Shown here: positions 22,745 to 33,489 of the stretch, one piece after another
Position numbering within the stretch: the stretch's first letter is position 1
Layout: the number at the start of each line of letters is the position of its first letter
NCBI GenBank assembly: GCA_019055375.1
Contig: JAHQIW010001371.1
Span: forward strand, 89,332 to 153,331
Origin: Parelaphostrongylus tenuis
Taxonomy: Eukaryota; Nematoda; Chromadorea; Rhabditida; Metastrongylidae
Direction of reading: 5' to 3'
Length of the DNA stretch: 64,000 bases
Program-made: the position numbers and the translations under genes
The notes under the pieces: model-generated
The model's input: the letters and a program-made list of their open reading frames with translations, nothing else
The model's database searches: none
What the model was told of the DNA's origin: nothing

Positions 22745-23553
22745 ACTGAACCCAAACTGGCCTGTCCTTCTCGGGCCACATTTGCAATGTTTCATAACGA
22801 ACCACTGGTCGTTCAAAAGGAAATTGAAAATGACACGCTTCTCGAAGGGCTTGCTAAAACAACGAATTTCAACATAAGTTATTATTTGGAAACATTTAGA
22901 GAAGTGAACCCAACTATTATTATCTTATACAGTGGGTTAGGTTGAACCACTCGACCGTCGACGTGTTCCTGTGCAGCGCGAAGGTGGCTCCGGATTTGTG
23001 ATATCGTTTTACAAGGCAGTGACATTTTTTGCACCCAGTTTAGTCTGAAAACTAGCTTACATTCACAACCTAGTGAAATTTTTAGAAACAGAAACCAGCC
23101 ACTAGATGATTGAACTCTGATCAATTACCTTCCAGATGAATTCCTTGTATTATAGTGCGGAACGTGTCGAAACTGTATAAGCGCGTGGAGCCAACAGAAG
23201 ATCTTCTCCAGGAGTGAAAAAACTGATGCGCGACGTCAAACAAATCCGGTTGTACACCAGGCAAAAGGTCGGGGTAGATGACAGCACGACTACGACCGAG
23301 TACAAGCGCAGCTTCCGGTCTAGGGCACCAACCTAGATATCGAAGAAAAACAAAGTCAAATCCTCTCATATGTGACCAGTTGCTTTCTTTTCAAATTTTA
23401 ACTTACCATAGTCTGTTGGCTCCCATTTTACATGTAGCTGCGCACAGGGTTCACAACCATGATGTCATGACAAGAATCGATAGCTGCACCAAGATTAGCA
23501 ATGTTGAAAAAGGACGTTTCACCACCGGCATAATATCGTGAGTCAAGTTCATT
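22745..23553 (-). pseudogene. Inverted GON-4-like fragment (exons 13''-16'')
   Basis: Exon equivalents: 23553-23407 (147 nt, one base lost near 23450), 23332-23129 (204 nt, two insertions: an extra T in the T run before CACTCC and an extra C in 'ctccacg'), 23044-22915 (130 nt, intact) and 22853-22745 (109 nt, one insertion near the 3' end). The lesions differ from those in the left arm. Exon 15'' is the only one here matching the main-gene frame without a lesion (SLPCKTISQIRSHLRAAQ). Confidence 0.8.
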
Positions 23554-23954
23554 CTAAAATTACGAGGAAAGAAGTTCAGATACGAAAACCACAGTTGGAA
23601 TAACACAGAATTTTCACAGTTACCAGTTGCTCTTTGAAGAGTCAAAAAAAGCATTTAATTTTCCAAAAAAAAACTTTTGGTAGACTAAGCTAAAAGATAT
23701 GGTAAATATTTCAGTACCATTGGAGAAATTAAAATTCGAAAATTCCACACTTCAACCATACATTTATTTCGCAAAAAAATCGCATACCGTATCACAACGG
23801 AAGTAGAGTTCTACAATTCCGACAACTCCCAAACAAAACTAATTTCAATGAGCTGATAAACTTGCAGCATCGCCGACAAATATGTGGTTCTTTTCTGTTA
23901 TCTGGCGACGAATGATGAAACGATCCCTCTTTGGACAAAGACTTTGAACTGCAA

Positions 23955-24615
23955 TTTTAGTGAGAATTTGAAAGCTCCAATTTCTGGCTACTGCGCTACG
24001 CCGCTGTTTTATGAAAAAGGTCTTTCTATAAGGCTGTAGCAAGAAAGAACTTGTGTGCCTTAGCAAATTTCTCGCAAAAAGAGCGCTTTCCTTTAACTTG
24101 CAAGTAATTATTTGGTAGGATTTTGAGTGATTCTGATAATGTGCTTATTTATCGGAATTTCGTTTCACTGCAGTGTGACAGGGAAAATAAGATGGAATTC
24201 ACATGCTGCGAGGGCTGTTTGTCGGCTAAGATATGGGCTGGGCACAGGTGGGAGGGGGGAGAGGGGGGAAGGGTGAGGAGATGCTGGCAGTCCAATCCAT
24301 ACGGGATATATCAACAGCACTAATGTGTTACTTATGTGGAGTGAAAATCTGTTATGTAATTCGAGATTTTTTCTCCGCTTTAAGAAAACTCCAGATAAAA
24401 CGAAAGACTCCTGATAATAAATAAATTTGTCTACACGATCATACGCTTTAGTGCTTCCTGCGAAGTACAGTAAAATGTTCTGCCGATGTAATACAAAATT
24501 TCATTTTAAATTTTACTGCGTTACAAAGGTTGTTCTCAAAAACGGTCACGTAACGCGTAGCCAGAAATTTGAGCTTTTGAATACAAACACTCTTATGAAA
24601 AATTTTTGCCAGCGA
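23955..24615. mobile_element. Foldback element, right-arm copy
   Basis: Inverted counterpart of 2305-2960, with the ends 'gccagaaatttgagctttt' and 'ccaatttctggctactgcg' still pairing. The open frame across 24123-24424 is not expected to code. Confidence 0.65.
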
Positions 24616-25309
24616 ATGGGGTCATGGACTTATGTACAAACATATAACCTCAACACTTCCGGCCCACTGTGCATTTGAATGCACTGCTGCAAGCGCCACT
24701 TGGTGGGTAATTTATATTGGCACACACTGCATGAAAAATCTTGCACTTAAATAATGAAATTCAGGTTTTAAGGAACTCGTCGTAATTAAATGTGTGGAAG
24801 AACGCCAACAAGGACTCTATGAAAAAAACTTAGCACAAAAAAATTCATTTCCTAGCGATCATCGCTTGGTTGAGAATTTAATCTTTCCAAACGCTGTGGA
24901 GTACTGGTTGAGCGCATCTCCTTCCAATCTTGGAGAAAGCGCAAAAATTACCACATTTCCAACTGCTTTTGAACACTGTAATCCTGTTTTATGAGGGTTT
25001 TTGTAGTACCTTGATGACTTGAAAAAGCAGGTTTCAATACTATGCTTGGTTTGCCGAAAGACTTTAGAAGTAAGTTTTTCTTCTATTGCAATATAATGTT
25101 AACTGTATGATAAATTCCCTTTTCAACGATGTACTCTAGATTTCATTACGAGACTACAACATTGTGACGAAAGCCAGGTTGACTGCGTCGCATGCGAGGC
25201 TAGAAATAAGCGCCGGAGCGTAAAGGTTGTTATATGATATTTCCCAGTGATCTCATGTAATTTCTACAGATATAAATACTTTTAGCACTTTAACTGATCA
25301 GTCATCACA

Positions 25310-25690
25310 GTGCTTTATTTCACTGTGCGTATCCCAGTACTTCTAGCATTCAATTCGTTTTTTATCTTCTTATTAAACAGCGTTTGAATATTAGTTGAAC
25401 GAGTCTCCATGCAGTCTCGAGGATAGCCTAGCTGTGGCATTTCACAGGGCGTTACTGTTGACTGCCGGAAAGAGTTCGTGGGTGGAGGTAGGCTCCACGC
25501 GCGCCGTGACCAACATCACAACCACCTGGCCATGGCGCCCCCATATAAATACAACCATGTATGTATTTGAAAGTATATATGTGTATAAAAGTGTATATGT
25601 ATATGTGTTATACATATATATATATATATATATATATATGAATATGTACATGTACATATACATGTGCATTCAAATTTATGCATGAGAACA
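25310..25690 (+). repeat. Dispersed repeat with microsatellite tail (copy 2)
   Basis: The body at ~25320-25550 matches 42171-42390 and 43803-44010 ('gcattcaattcgtt', 'gagtctccatgcagtctcg', 'gactgccggaaagagtt'). The tail is a TA/CA tract at 25555-25670. Copies run from the same starting phrase into a simple repeat, as SINE-like or LINE 3'-end elements do. Confidence 0.65.
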
Positions 25691-25959
25691 CATATATTTC
25701 TACAAGTGTATATGGAGTCACCCCATTATTACCTTTGCATCATTGTTCTATTTGGTTTTTCTTTTTAAAAACAAAGCAATGTCAAAAGATTGGGGGATGT
25801 TGGAGGATATTTAAGTAGCTCTAGTTGAGTAGGCAGAGAGGGGAGGGAGGGGAGGGGAGGAGAGTTGAAAGGGCATTCGCAATGGGAAGACTGATCAATT
25901 GAGAATCAAGATGTATCAGTATCAGTGACGCTCGATTATGCTTGAATACAGATTAAGAC

Positions 25960-26530
25960 AAATTCAAAGAAAACGGCTGAGAAAAATTAACACTGCCTTT
26001 GAGCCAGGGACTTCTACCGATTAGACGATAAGCCACTCGTTCAAGCGCTTTGATGAACGCGATGCGAACTGTAAAAGGCAACCTCACTCTCACCGGTTAG
26101 CCACTTTTGACGAAGACGCTCTGTGCTGCGAGCTGAAAGTGCATGCGAATGCTCGTATCAGGGATTTGGAGCAGACGCTTGGATATTGCCGCAGTAGCAT
26201 CGATCGCTATCTAAATGGACTCCCCAAAGTGATGGCTCGAGGACACCTCATGCATTGACTGACCATGACTGGGCTGCAGGCGAAACCGTCTGCGAAAGTG
26301 TTCTGCTGCGACCGCACAAGCTAGGCTTTCTTTAGTCGATTGTCGCCTGCAGACGAGTCCCGAGTCAACTACGGGAACATCACGCACCCGCCTAGCGACC
26401 ACCACGTGGCAAAGATCGCTAAGTTTAGGGAAAGCTTAAGTCCCATGCTCGGAAAATGACATTCCTCATTATGTTCGGCTTTAAGGTACTGGCAGGGCAT
26501 GCTGCCTAAACTGCTCGACCACAAAATCAG
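25960..26530 (+). pseudogene. mariner-family transposase, N-terminal half
   Basis: The reading includes FKRFDERDANC, TFDEDALCCELKV, ARIRDLEQTLGYCRSSIDRY and LNGLPKV. After stops it continues LSPADESRVNYGN. This follows the order of the mariner HTH region (RF..GD, LGVS..TV.RHL..LGKV) and the start of the catalytic domain (GDE.W..Y.N). In-frame stops and altered catalytic residues make it inactive. It is mirrored at 440-1010. Confidence 0.65.
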
Positions 26531-26581
26531 TTCAGGCATCACACACTTATAAAAATTATCTTACATAGTCATCATTTGAGC

Positions 26582-26885
26582 GCATATGGTGCAGTGTTTA
26601 GCAGTCATTTGCATCGCACGCAAGGCCTATGGCTCGACCTCGTGCTCATGACTCACTAAACCATCCATCCCTTCGGGGTCTGTAAACTGGTAGCGGACTG
26701 GTCGCAGACTTGTCTGGGAGGATAAGCAGCGCTGACTCAAAACAGCGGAAAACTACCGCCAGTCAGTGTAAGGGCCATATATCCACACAATCACCTCAAA
26801 ACAAAGTTAAAAATTGAAGACGAATGCATAGTGTATCCCTCAGAGATTGTTCAAACACCGAGAGCTTTTATCCTTCTACACGTAT
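26582..26885 (+). mobile_element. tRNA-derived SINE, right-arm copy
   Basis: The head at 26580-26640 has A-box-like 'atggtgcagtg' and B-box-like 'ggctcgacctc'. It is followed by the family body and the tail 'agcttttatccttct'. Confidence 0.7.
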
Positions 26886-27016
26886 ACATACATGTACATT
26901 GTATATGTTGTGTACATGCGTAAGTGTACATGTGTATATGCGCACACATATACACATATGTATATATGTATGTATGCACATATGGTGACAGGTCTTCACA
27001 TATTTTGATCATGCAC

Positions 27017-27150
27017 CTGTCATGTGGGACGCGCCGCCACGGTAATGCGTTTCAACGACAACGGCTGGACAAGAGCCGTTTCGGAGTGGATATTTGAAGA
27101 TGTCGAACGTACAACAAGAAGACTATTGACCAGACTGTCGAAGGTATCTA
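27017..27150 (+). pseudogene. RTE LINE C-terminal fragment
   Basis: The translation VMRFNDNGWTRAVSEWI, followed by TTRRLLTRLSK, aligns with [18 protein letters not shown] near 55430-55490 in the fuller element. The GHV position is shifted and the fragment ends abruptly. Confidence 0.7.
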
Positions 27151-28560
27151 GTAAGACCCCGTAGGTCAGATATTATGCTCAAACGAATTTCTGGGCTAGA
27201 CAGAACCTATAGGCTTTTGACACGAAAAAATAGGTTTACTAGCACCCACTCGAATCACTGGACGATCAGTAGAGCCACAGATGATAGTCGAGTTAATTCC
27301 CTTCAAAGAGATCGCTATAGTAGAATGATTTCAAGTCCTGACTGTGCATCGTCTTCTGCCTTAGGCGACCACCTGGAAAACGTTTCAACTATATCACACC
27401 TTTCGTTTCGAGTGTCTTTTGAAGACTACACTCAATTTCAACATATCTCATAATTATTATCTGAGCCAACATGTCATGTGGTCTGTTACAGGGCAGACTT
27501 ATAGAGCCTGATACACGTGTTGCAATCTTGACAGTCTCATGAGTCGGCTCGTTCGTACACTTCGTCTTATGCCAATCGTCTCGGGGCGCTCAGCTCCCTA
27601 TACTAAAAGTAGACGACAACGAACATTTTACACTGTCCATCAAGTGAGATTTTATTGAATGGACAGTGTATACTAAGGGACAGAGCGCTGCGAGAGGATT
27701 GGCGATAATTTCATTAAATTAGGACCAGAAGTGTTACTTTGAAGCTAAAAATGTACCACTTTCAGCCTTAGATGCTCTGAAATTCACACTCTCCGAAAAT
27801 ATAGTAAGCAGATAAATGATAGATTGATTCAGTGAATAAGATGTGGCTGATAGAGCATGAAATAAGGACTAAACTTACGACAATAAGTTGATAGTGGTCT
27901 TTTACATGGGCTAGACGTCAGTCATGATAGCACATAACCACCAAATGAGTTAGCGTTTGGAAGTTCTGGAAAACGTTCCTGGTTGTATTCGAGGGAAGTC
28001 AAGAGCTCCACAAAAAATTTTATCTGGTAACCATCATGATTTCATACCTGCTCTAAGTGGACACGTAATTGGTCCAACTCTTCCAATTCGAATATGGTCG
28101 GCTATCCTAAAAAATTATAGAACCTGGGGGCAAATGTTCGAATACTACGAAGACAATGGTACGATAAAGGTGGGAAAAGCTTACCACTAATCAAACTAGA
28201 AGATTCTGAATCGTCAGGCGGAGGATGCTCCACAGTTCCGACCTTCACTTAAAAACATAAAGAGCCGGTTTTAACTTGAGATAGTACGAAAAAAATTACA
28301 GCAGCTAAACAGAGAATGGGTTTAACACCACTCCCAAAAGAAAGAACCATTCGAGAAACCGTACTGACGGCCCTAGCCCTCTCAGTTGTCGACTACAATG
28401 ATAATAAAATTTGATCGTTATAACTATTGCGAGCATCATTTGGAGCTCAAAAATCTCTACGGGCTACGTATCTATCTAGTTGGCCAGTCATAATGAAGGT
28501 CCATGTGGTCTCTACCGATTTTCTTTGCTCAGCTATTTTCTTAATCCACTGATGTTGAAT
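27151..28560. other. No assigned gene; two unexplained open frames
   Basis: Open frames at 27175-27453 (92 codons) and 27957-28190 (77 codons) on the + strand show no motif I recognise. A palindrome near 27630-27670 ('actgtccat' / 'atggacagt') suggests another small inverted-repeat element. Confidence 0.35.
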
Positions 28561-28574
28561 GATGTGCAAAACTT

Positions 28575-28650
28575 TGAAGTGGAGGAGGACTTGAACCCGC
28601 ATTTCACTCCTTCCGCGGGCGTCTGTAAATTAATTGCACTAGCGACGCCT
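28575..28650 (-). repeat. tRNA-like relic
   Basis: The - strand reads 'atgcgggttcaagtcctcc' (a good B box) with an A-box-like 'gcgtcgctagtgcaat' about 45 bases upstream. It has no complete cloverleaf, so it is a SINE head or tRNA pseudogene. Confidence 0.5.
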
Positions 28651-29389
28651 GCTTTGGGACCACTCTATCTACCCTACAACGCATCGATCTCTCGGCAATC
28701 GATCGTCAACGCTTTGGCTTGACAAGCCATATCGCTACTTTCCGGATCATTACACGATCGAATCAGTTGATTTCTCTTCCAATTATGCGCGTTAGTTCTC
28801 GAAAACATACTTCTGAGGTCTCAAATGCATGGTCCACCTTGATTTTGGATACGCCCATGATACTTCTATCGACATCACCTACTTGACCCGTGAGCGGCGA
28901 GAAAGAATCTCGTCGAAGATGAGATATGAACGGATGTGAACGTCGCCACAGGTAAGCTCTGAAAACACCACCGAATTAGAACGACTAGCGTCGGTTTTGA
29001 ATCCTTTATGTGATAAGGTGACTTCTTTGGAGAGAAAGTGAATTAGAGATGATAATCGAATTCCTTTTGGAGCTGTACATGTTCATAGAACTAAACTTCA
29101 ACCACTTAGCTGCAGATCCGCCATTCCAGAAGAAAACAAAAAGAACATCCCGAAAATACCACGGAAGGATGATTCAAAAGGTGAAATTTTCGGGTTGACG
29201 TAGAGTACAACAAGAATATCGAAAAACTAAAGCACCTACATTAAATTTAATTCTTAATTGTTTGTTCTGCTGCCTGTTCCTTGATCGATGCTTAGAGCTC
29301 TTCGTTGGGCTGAAAATACGTAAAACGAACATTGTAATCGACTATGTTGAGACCTCGCTCAACAACAATATAATCTAACAATGTTTTTT

Positions 29390-29480
29390 GAGGCCTTCAT
29401 GAGGTGTGATATGAGCACTTATATAGTGCAACACACGTGTTTCGGCCTTACAGCCTCGTAAGTTGCGAGGTGCACTTTCG
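29390..29480 (-). ncRNA. Hammerhead relic (family B)
   Basis: At 29426-29467 on the - strand: box CTTACGA in place of CTGACGA, stem II GGC/GGCC, GAAA intact, palindrome ACACGTGT, then stem I GCAA/TTGC. It is followed by the family sequence 'gcacctcatgaaggcctca'-like on that strand. The altered box predicts loss of activity. Confidence 0.6.
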
Positions 29481-29654
29481 TCCACTTTCTTAGGAATCTA
29501 CTCTATGTGAAGGAATCAACGACGAACTTTTCACACTCGACTTACGGTGAAATAACCACTGTGGCGCTCTTTTCAACAATCGTATGGCGTGCAATCGACA
29601 ATTGCTTCTCTTCAGTTATGCGGGAAAAATGGAACACCAATCTCATTTTACAAA

Positions 29655-30350
29655 GAAGAACTTTCCATAGGGTTAGCAACAGTTCGAAAGCAGAGATTTC
29701 AGGCTACGCCACACGTTGCTGGTTTTCAAAAAGATTTCTTTTGACGTTGCTATAGGAGGAGATTTCTTGGCTTCAGACAAGCATATTTCTCGCCGGACAG
29801 AGTTATTTCTCTAGACTATTAGTAATCATTCAATAGCATAATCGAATTTGGTTCCAACGCTTTGTTTATATCCTGAAAAGACCGTTTCTCTCAAACGCAG
29901 CAGGTAAAATAAGCTGCAACGCAACTGGCAATAAGTCGACTTCCCATGTGGGAGAAACGGAGTCCCGTGCGAATCACGTGGGCGCTAGCTGCATCGGCTA
30001 GTGAACGCTCCCATGAACGCGTAGAGAAGCACCGCGTCAGCAGTCACGTGATCGCCACCACCGCGGCGTGAACTGGCTTTACATCGTCCATTCCCGTAAG
30101 TCAAATTTAACTTATTTCACCTGCTTCGTTACAGAGATTCGATCTTTTCAGGATATGAGCACACCATTGGCATCAAATTCGATATGCTATCGAATGATTA
30201 GTAACAGTCTCAAGAAAGAGCTCTGTCCGGCGAGAATTGAGTGGTAGCTTTGTGTGGAGATCACAGCGTTATAAAAGAGTGTTAGAAAAACTGGCGACTT
30301 GAGGCTGTAGGCTTAACTTTCAGCTTTCGAATGGTTACTATCACTCCTCA
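29655..30350. mobile_element. Foldback element with CAC-rich centre
   Basis: The outer ends ('aactttccatagggttagca' and its inverse near 30330-30350) pair. An inner inverted repeat also pairs (29800-29920 with 30120-30235, for example 'cggacagagttatttctc' against 'gagctctgtccg'). The GC-rich centre at 29930-30110 contains several CACGTG and GTGGCG motifs. Confidence 0.65.
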
Positions 30351-30424
30351 GAAAAGTTCATCTCCTGAGATTGAGATCGGTTTTTTTCTTTGTCCTCTCA
30401 TAATTGGATTGTACCGAAAATACT

Positions 30425-31105
30425 TATCGCCGCAGGACCTGAGTGAAACTGAACTTAGAAGAGCGACAAAATGCGGAATGAAGTTCCTCTTCCAACAACA
30501 GGTATGAGTATCATGGTTGTTTATGAATAAAATTAAAAAGAATTTTTATTCACCGGCGGAGTACCGTCGTCCCGTGGCGGGTAGTCCGCGGCTGACGCTG
30601 GAAACGATATTCTTGTGATGACGGTGTATCCACAAAAGTTTGTGCACAAATAAGGGTTCAGCATATCCCACGCGTCGTTTTGTTCTACTCTTGACGCGCG
30701 GCAGAGTTGTTAACGCATCATCTTTTCCTGGTGCACTTGTGACGCCACCTACAATGAATTTTAAATCAGGCACTGAAAATTTCGCTCGGGAATGTTTTTT
30801 ATGTATAGGCCTTGAAAGTTTGCGAAGATGAGCTAGAAAGCAAAATTCGAATAGAGGAAAAAAGCATTTGAAATTGACCATACACGAACTCATATTTGTT
30901 TTAGACTATATATTCTAATTTTCATGTCATCTCGTCAAGAAACATCGCAACTTTTTTCTTTGAATAGTAGTTCCAATAGCATTTTAAGCGCTTTCGTCAT
31001 GTGACGGTGAGTCCCAGAAAGATATCGTTGTTCAAGAAGAAGATTCGGTTTCCAAATGACTTATTCGAATCACATTAAGAGGTATTCCGCTCCTGACTAC
31101 ATGTT
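30425..31105 (-). repeat. Duplicated segment, pair with 21240-21912
   Basis: It opens with 'cgccgcaggacctga' as at 21250. The - strand is open for 115 codons at 30546-30893, similar in protein sequence to the other copy. Product unknown. Confidence 0.5.
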
Positions 31106-32688
31106 TACCCACAGAAAAAGATGGGCAGTTACTGGAAGGGCACGAAAACCTCGAAAACGTTATCCTTTTCCTTGAAGGACAGTTTGAGAGCAGTCTCTCA
31201 ATAATGACTAATGTACGGTATTAGTTTCAAGAAAGAAAATACTCACATTGCAAATTGTGCGGAGAATGTGCAAAAGTACTTACCAAGCTAATACGCTAAT
31301 AGACTTGAGGTAGTAGGAAGATCGTTGTGATGTGCTTAAGTAAAGCTTGGGATATAAACAAGAAAGAAAGTGAAGATGTGACAATGCTACTCGCTTACAA
31401 ACCTCTAATCAATGCTCATCAGCGATCTCACTCGTCCCACTCAATCATGGAAAGATTTGGTGGGAAGAAACATGTCAGAACAACAGAATTCAAGTCAAAT
31501 TGCAATTTTGCTTCTAACTGGAGCGCAGAAGTCGAGGCAGCTCATGTTTTAACACGTGTTCGCATATTGCGAATCTGTTCATATGTGAAGTGTAAGAGTC
31601 CTGGGATCAAAGATCAAAGGCTTTTTACACGTTCTGTTTACAGCACCGTTGCTTCAAGAGTCTAACATATACCAGGCTTATTTGCTTCGTATTTTTGCCA
31701 ACGAATCAGTTAGACAAAAATGTGGTGTCTTTCCACTATAACAGACATCTTCTTAAAATTATTTACACATGAAAAAAACCAAAATAATTTGAATAAGAGG
31801 TGGATATCGAGGAAGTTCTGTAGACCTCCTCGAACGGCTGATGCGAATATCCTCTGGGCAACCATTTGCAGATAACCTCTGCGCGGCATGTATAGGGTGC
31901 GAGAATACAGGTACATTGTGACTTCCACTATCAGGTCGAAGTGTGAAAGAAAGATTATGACATGGAAATGTTTGGATAGAACTTTTCTCGTTATGAAATC
32001 CAAACTATGTCGTGATGTGGTGTGGCCCATTATCGCTTGTGAGGGAGGATAGCGAGAACTCACTTGTGTCCCAACCGGACTTTTTCGAATTATCTCTTTA
32101 TGGATCATGCTTTGAATGGCTTTTCTGCCTGTAGCCAAAATAGTATTCCTGCAAAAGACTTTTGCAAATAGGATTCAAGACCAAGCGCATCAGATGTGCT
32201 ATATTAGGATGACGGTTCAGCTTTTCTATGAAAGAACTCGATGGAAACCCACTAGCAGCTTGTGGCCCTTGCTGAGGGGCAAACCTCTGCAGTATCTTCA
32301 CAGTCTAACAACCAAGCACGCGCTTTAATCATGATGACGCGATAATCGCTTAGGACATTAGAAAACCGAGTCATAGAGGAAAAGGACCAGTAAAAGACAG
32401 CTTGTATAGGCAGGGGTTGAGACATTTTGTGTGAATTAATATCCACAGTATGAAGAAAACTGAAACGAACGTCATAAAGATGTGGTAAACATGGCGACGA
32501 TCTACAAGTGCTGAGTATTTCAGACATAATCAAACGTATACCTGGCCTACGCATTAATCTTAGGTAGGCTCTTGATACACTAAGGCGGCGATAATTCCTA
32601 GACCGACTAACTACTCAATTCGGTATTCTTCTAGAATTTGCACTCTTTTCTTAGTAGGTCAGAAGTCGAGATTGACTAAAGTATAAAG
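31106..32688. other. Unassigned; open frames on both strands
   Basis: Frames of 112 codons (31327-31665, +), 142 codons (31710-32138, -) and 100 codons (32252-32554, -) stand out from background. They lack recognisable domains and plausible mutual splice sites. They may be fragments of an unrecognised transposon or a decayed gene. Confidence 0.35.
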
Positions 32689-32689
32689 G

Positions 32690-32990
32690 ATAAAGACTAT
32701 AGCTCTCGGCGCAAATCAATCCCTCAGGAATGTGCCATGCATTCGTCTTCAATTTTTAACTTCGTTTGATGTGAGTGAATGCATAGGCTTACAATAACTC
32801 GCGGTGGCCTCCCGCTGTAGCGACCAGAGCTGTTTATCTTCCCAGACAAGTCTGCCACCAGTCTATACCAACTTACCGACCTCGAAAGGATGTATGGCTT
32901 GGTAAGCCATGAGCGCGAGATCGCACCATCGACCTCGTGTGTGACGCCAAATCACCTCTGACCATTGCGTCAAATGCGCTTCGAGGCTGA
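32690..32990 (-). mobile_element. tRNA-derived SINE
   Basis: Near full-length copy of the family best seen at 45605-45912. The head region at 32915-32985 has 'gatcgcaccatc' for the B box and 'accattgcgtca' for the A box, both on the complementary strand. Confidence 0.75.
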
Positions 32991-33017
32991 GTATCATAAT
33001 TTAATCAAACAGTCAAC

Positions 33018-33052
33018 GTTTCGTCGGTCTCGCCTTCTTGAAAGTTTGAACC
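33018..33052 (-). ncRNA. PLE-type hammerhead relic
   Basis: The - strand reads 'caagaaggcgagaccgacgaa' and then 'acgttgactg': stem II GGC...GCC-like, GAAA, then a CGTT cleavage site and a stem I half. The first box is CAAGAAG rather than CTGAAGA. Confidence 0.45.
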
Positions 33053-33489
33053 ACGACCCAGTTTTGTCAAACACCTCCACCACTTGACTGGAAAAAAGAT
33101 ATTTGTGCGTAAGATTTTGGAAGCGTTTTGGATGAGCAATTAATCCAAATGTGACCGCAAGGAGCAATGTCTTGTAATCTTACAGGATATGAATTATATA
33201 AGACCGATATTCTGATGTGGGAAATGCACTGCCGTATTTAGCCGACTGAGTTGTGGGCCATCTGATCTTTCGAGGCTCTCGAGAAAGCAAGACTGTCAAA
33301 ACGTCAGCTTTCTGGATAAATAGCCTTTTTTATGAAGACAATCTCAATTTGGCGCACAAAGAAAAAGGTGTGCATCGAGTCAGCGTCTTACGCTTTCAAA
33401 CAGGTACCGTTTCAATTTCGAGAATCCGGTCGTCTACTAAACTCGCCTCAACTCCTTGATTTTCGTCTTTAGCAAATAAGAGGTTGCTA

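Larger units (their letters stand above)
21913..26985 (-). repeat. Right arm of the large inverted duplication
   Basis: Reverse-complement counterpart of 1-4914, co-linear throughout. It is slightly longer because the left arm is cut at the window edge and because of indels. Past ~26985 the sequence turns into an RTE fragment. Confidence 0.9.
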
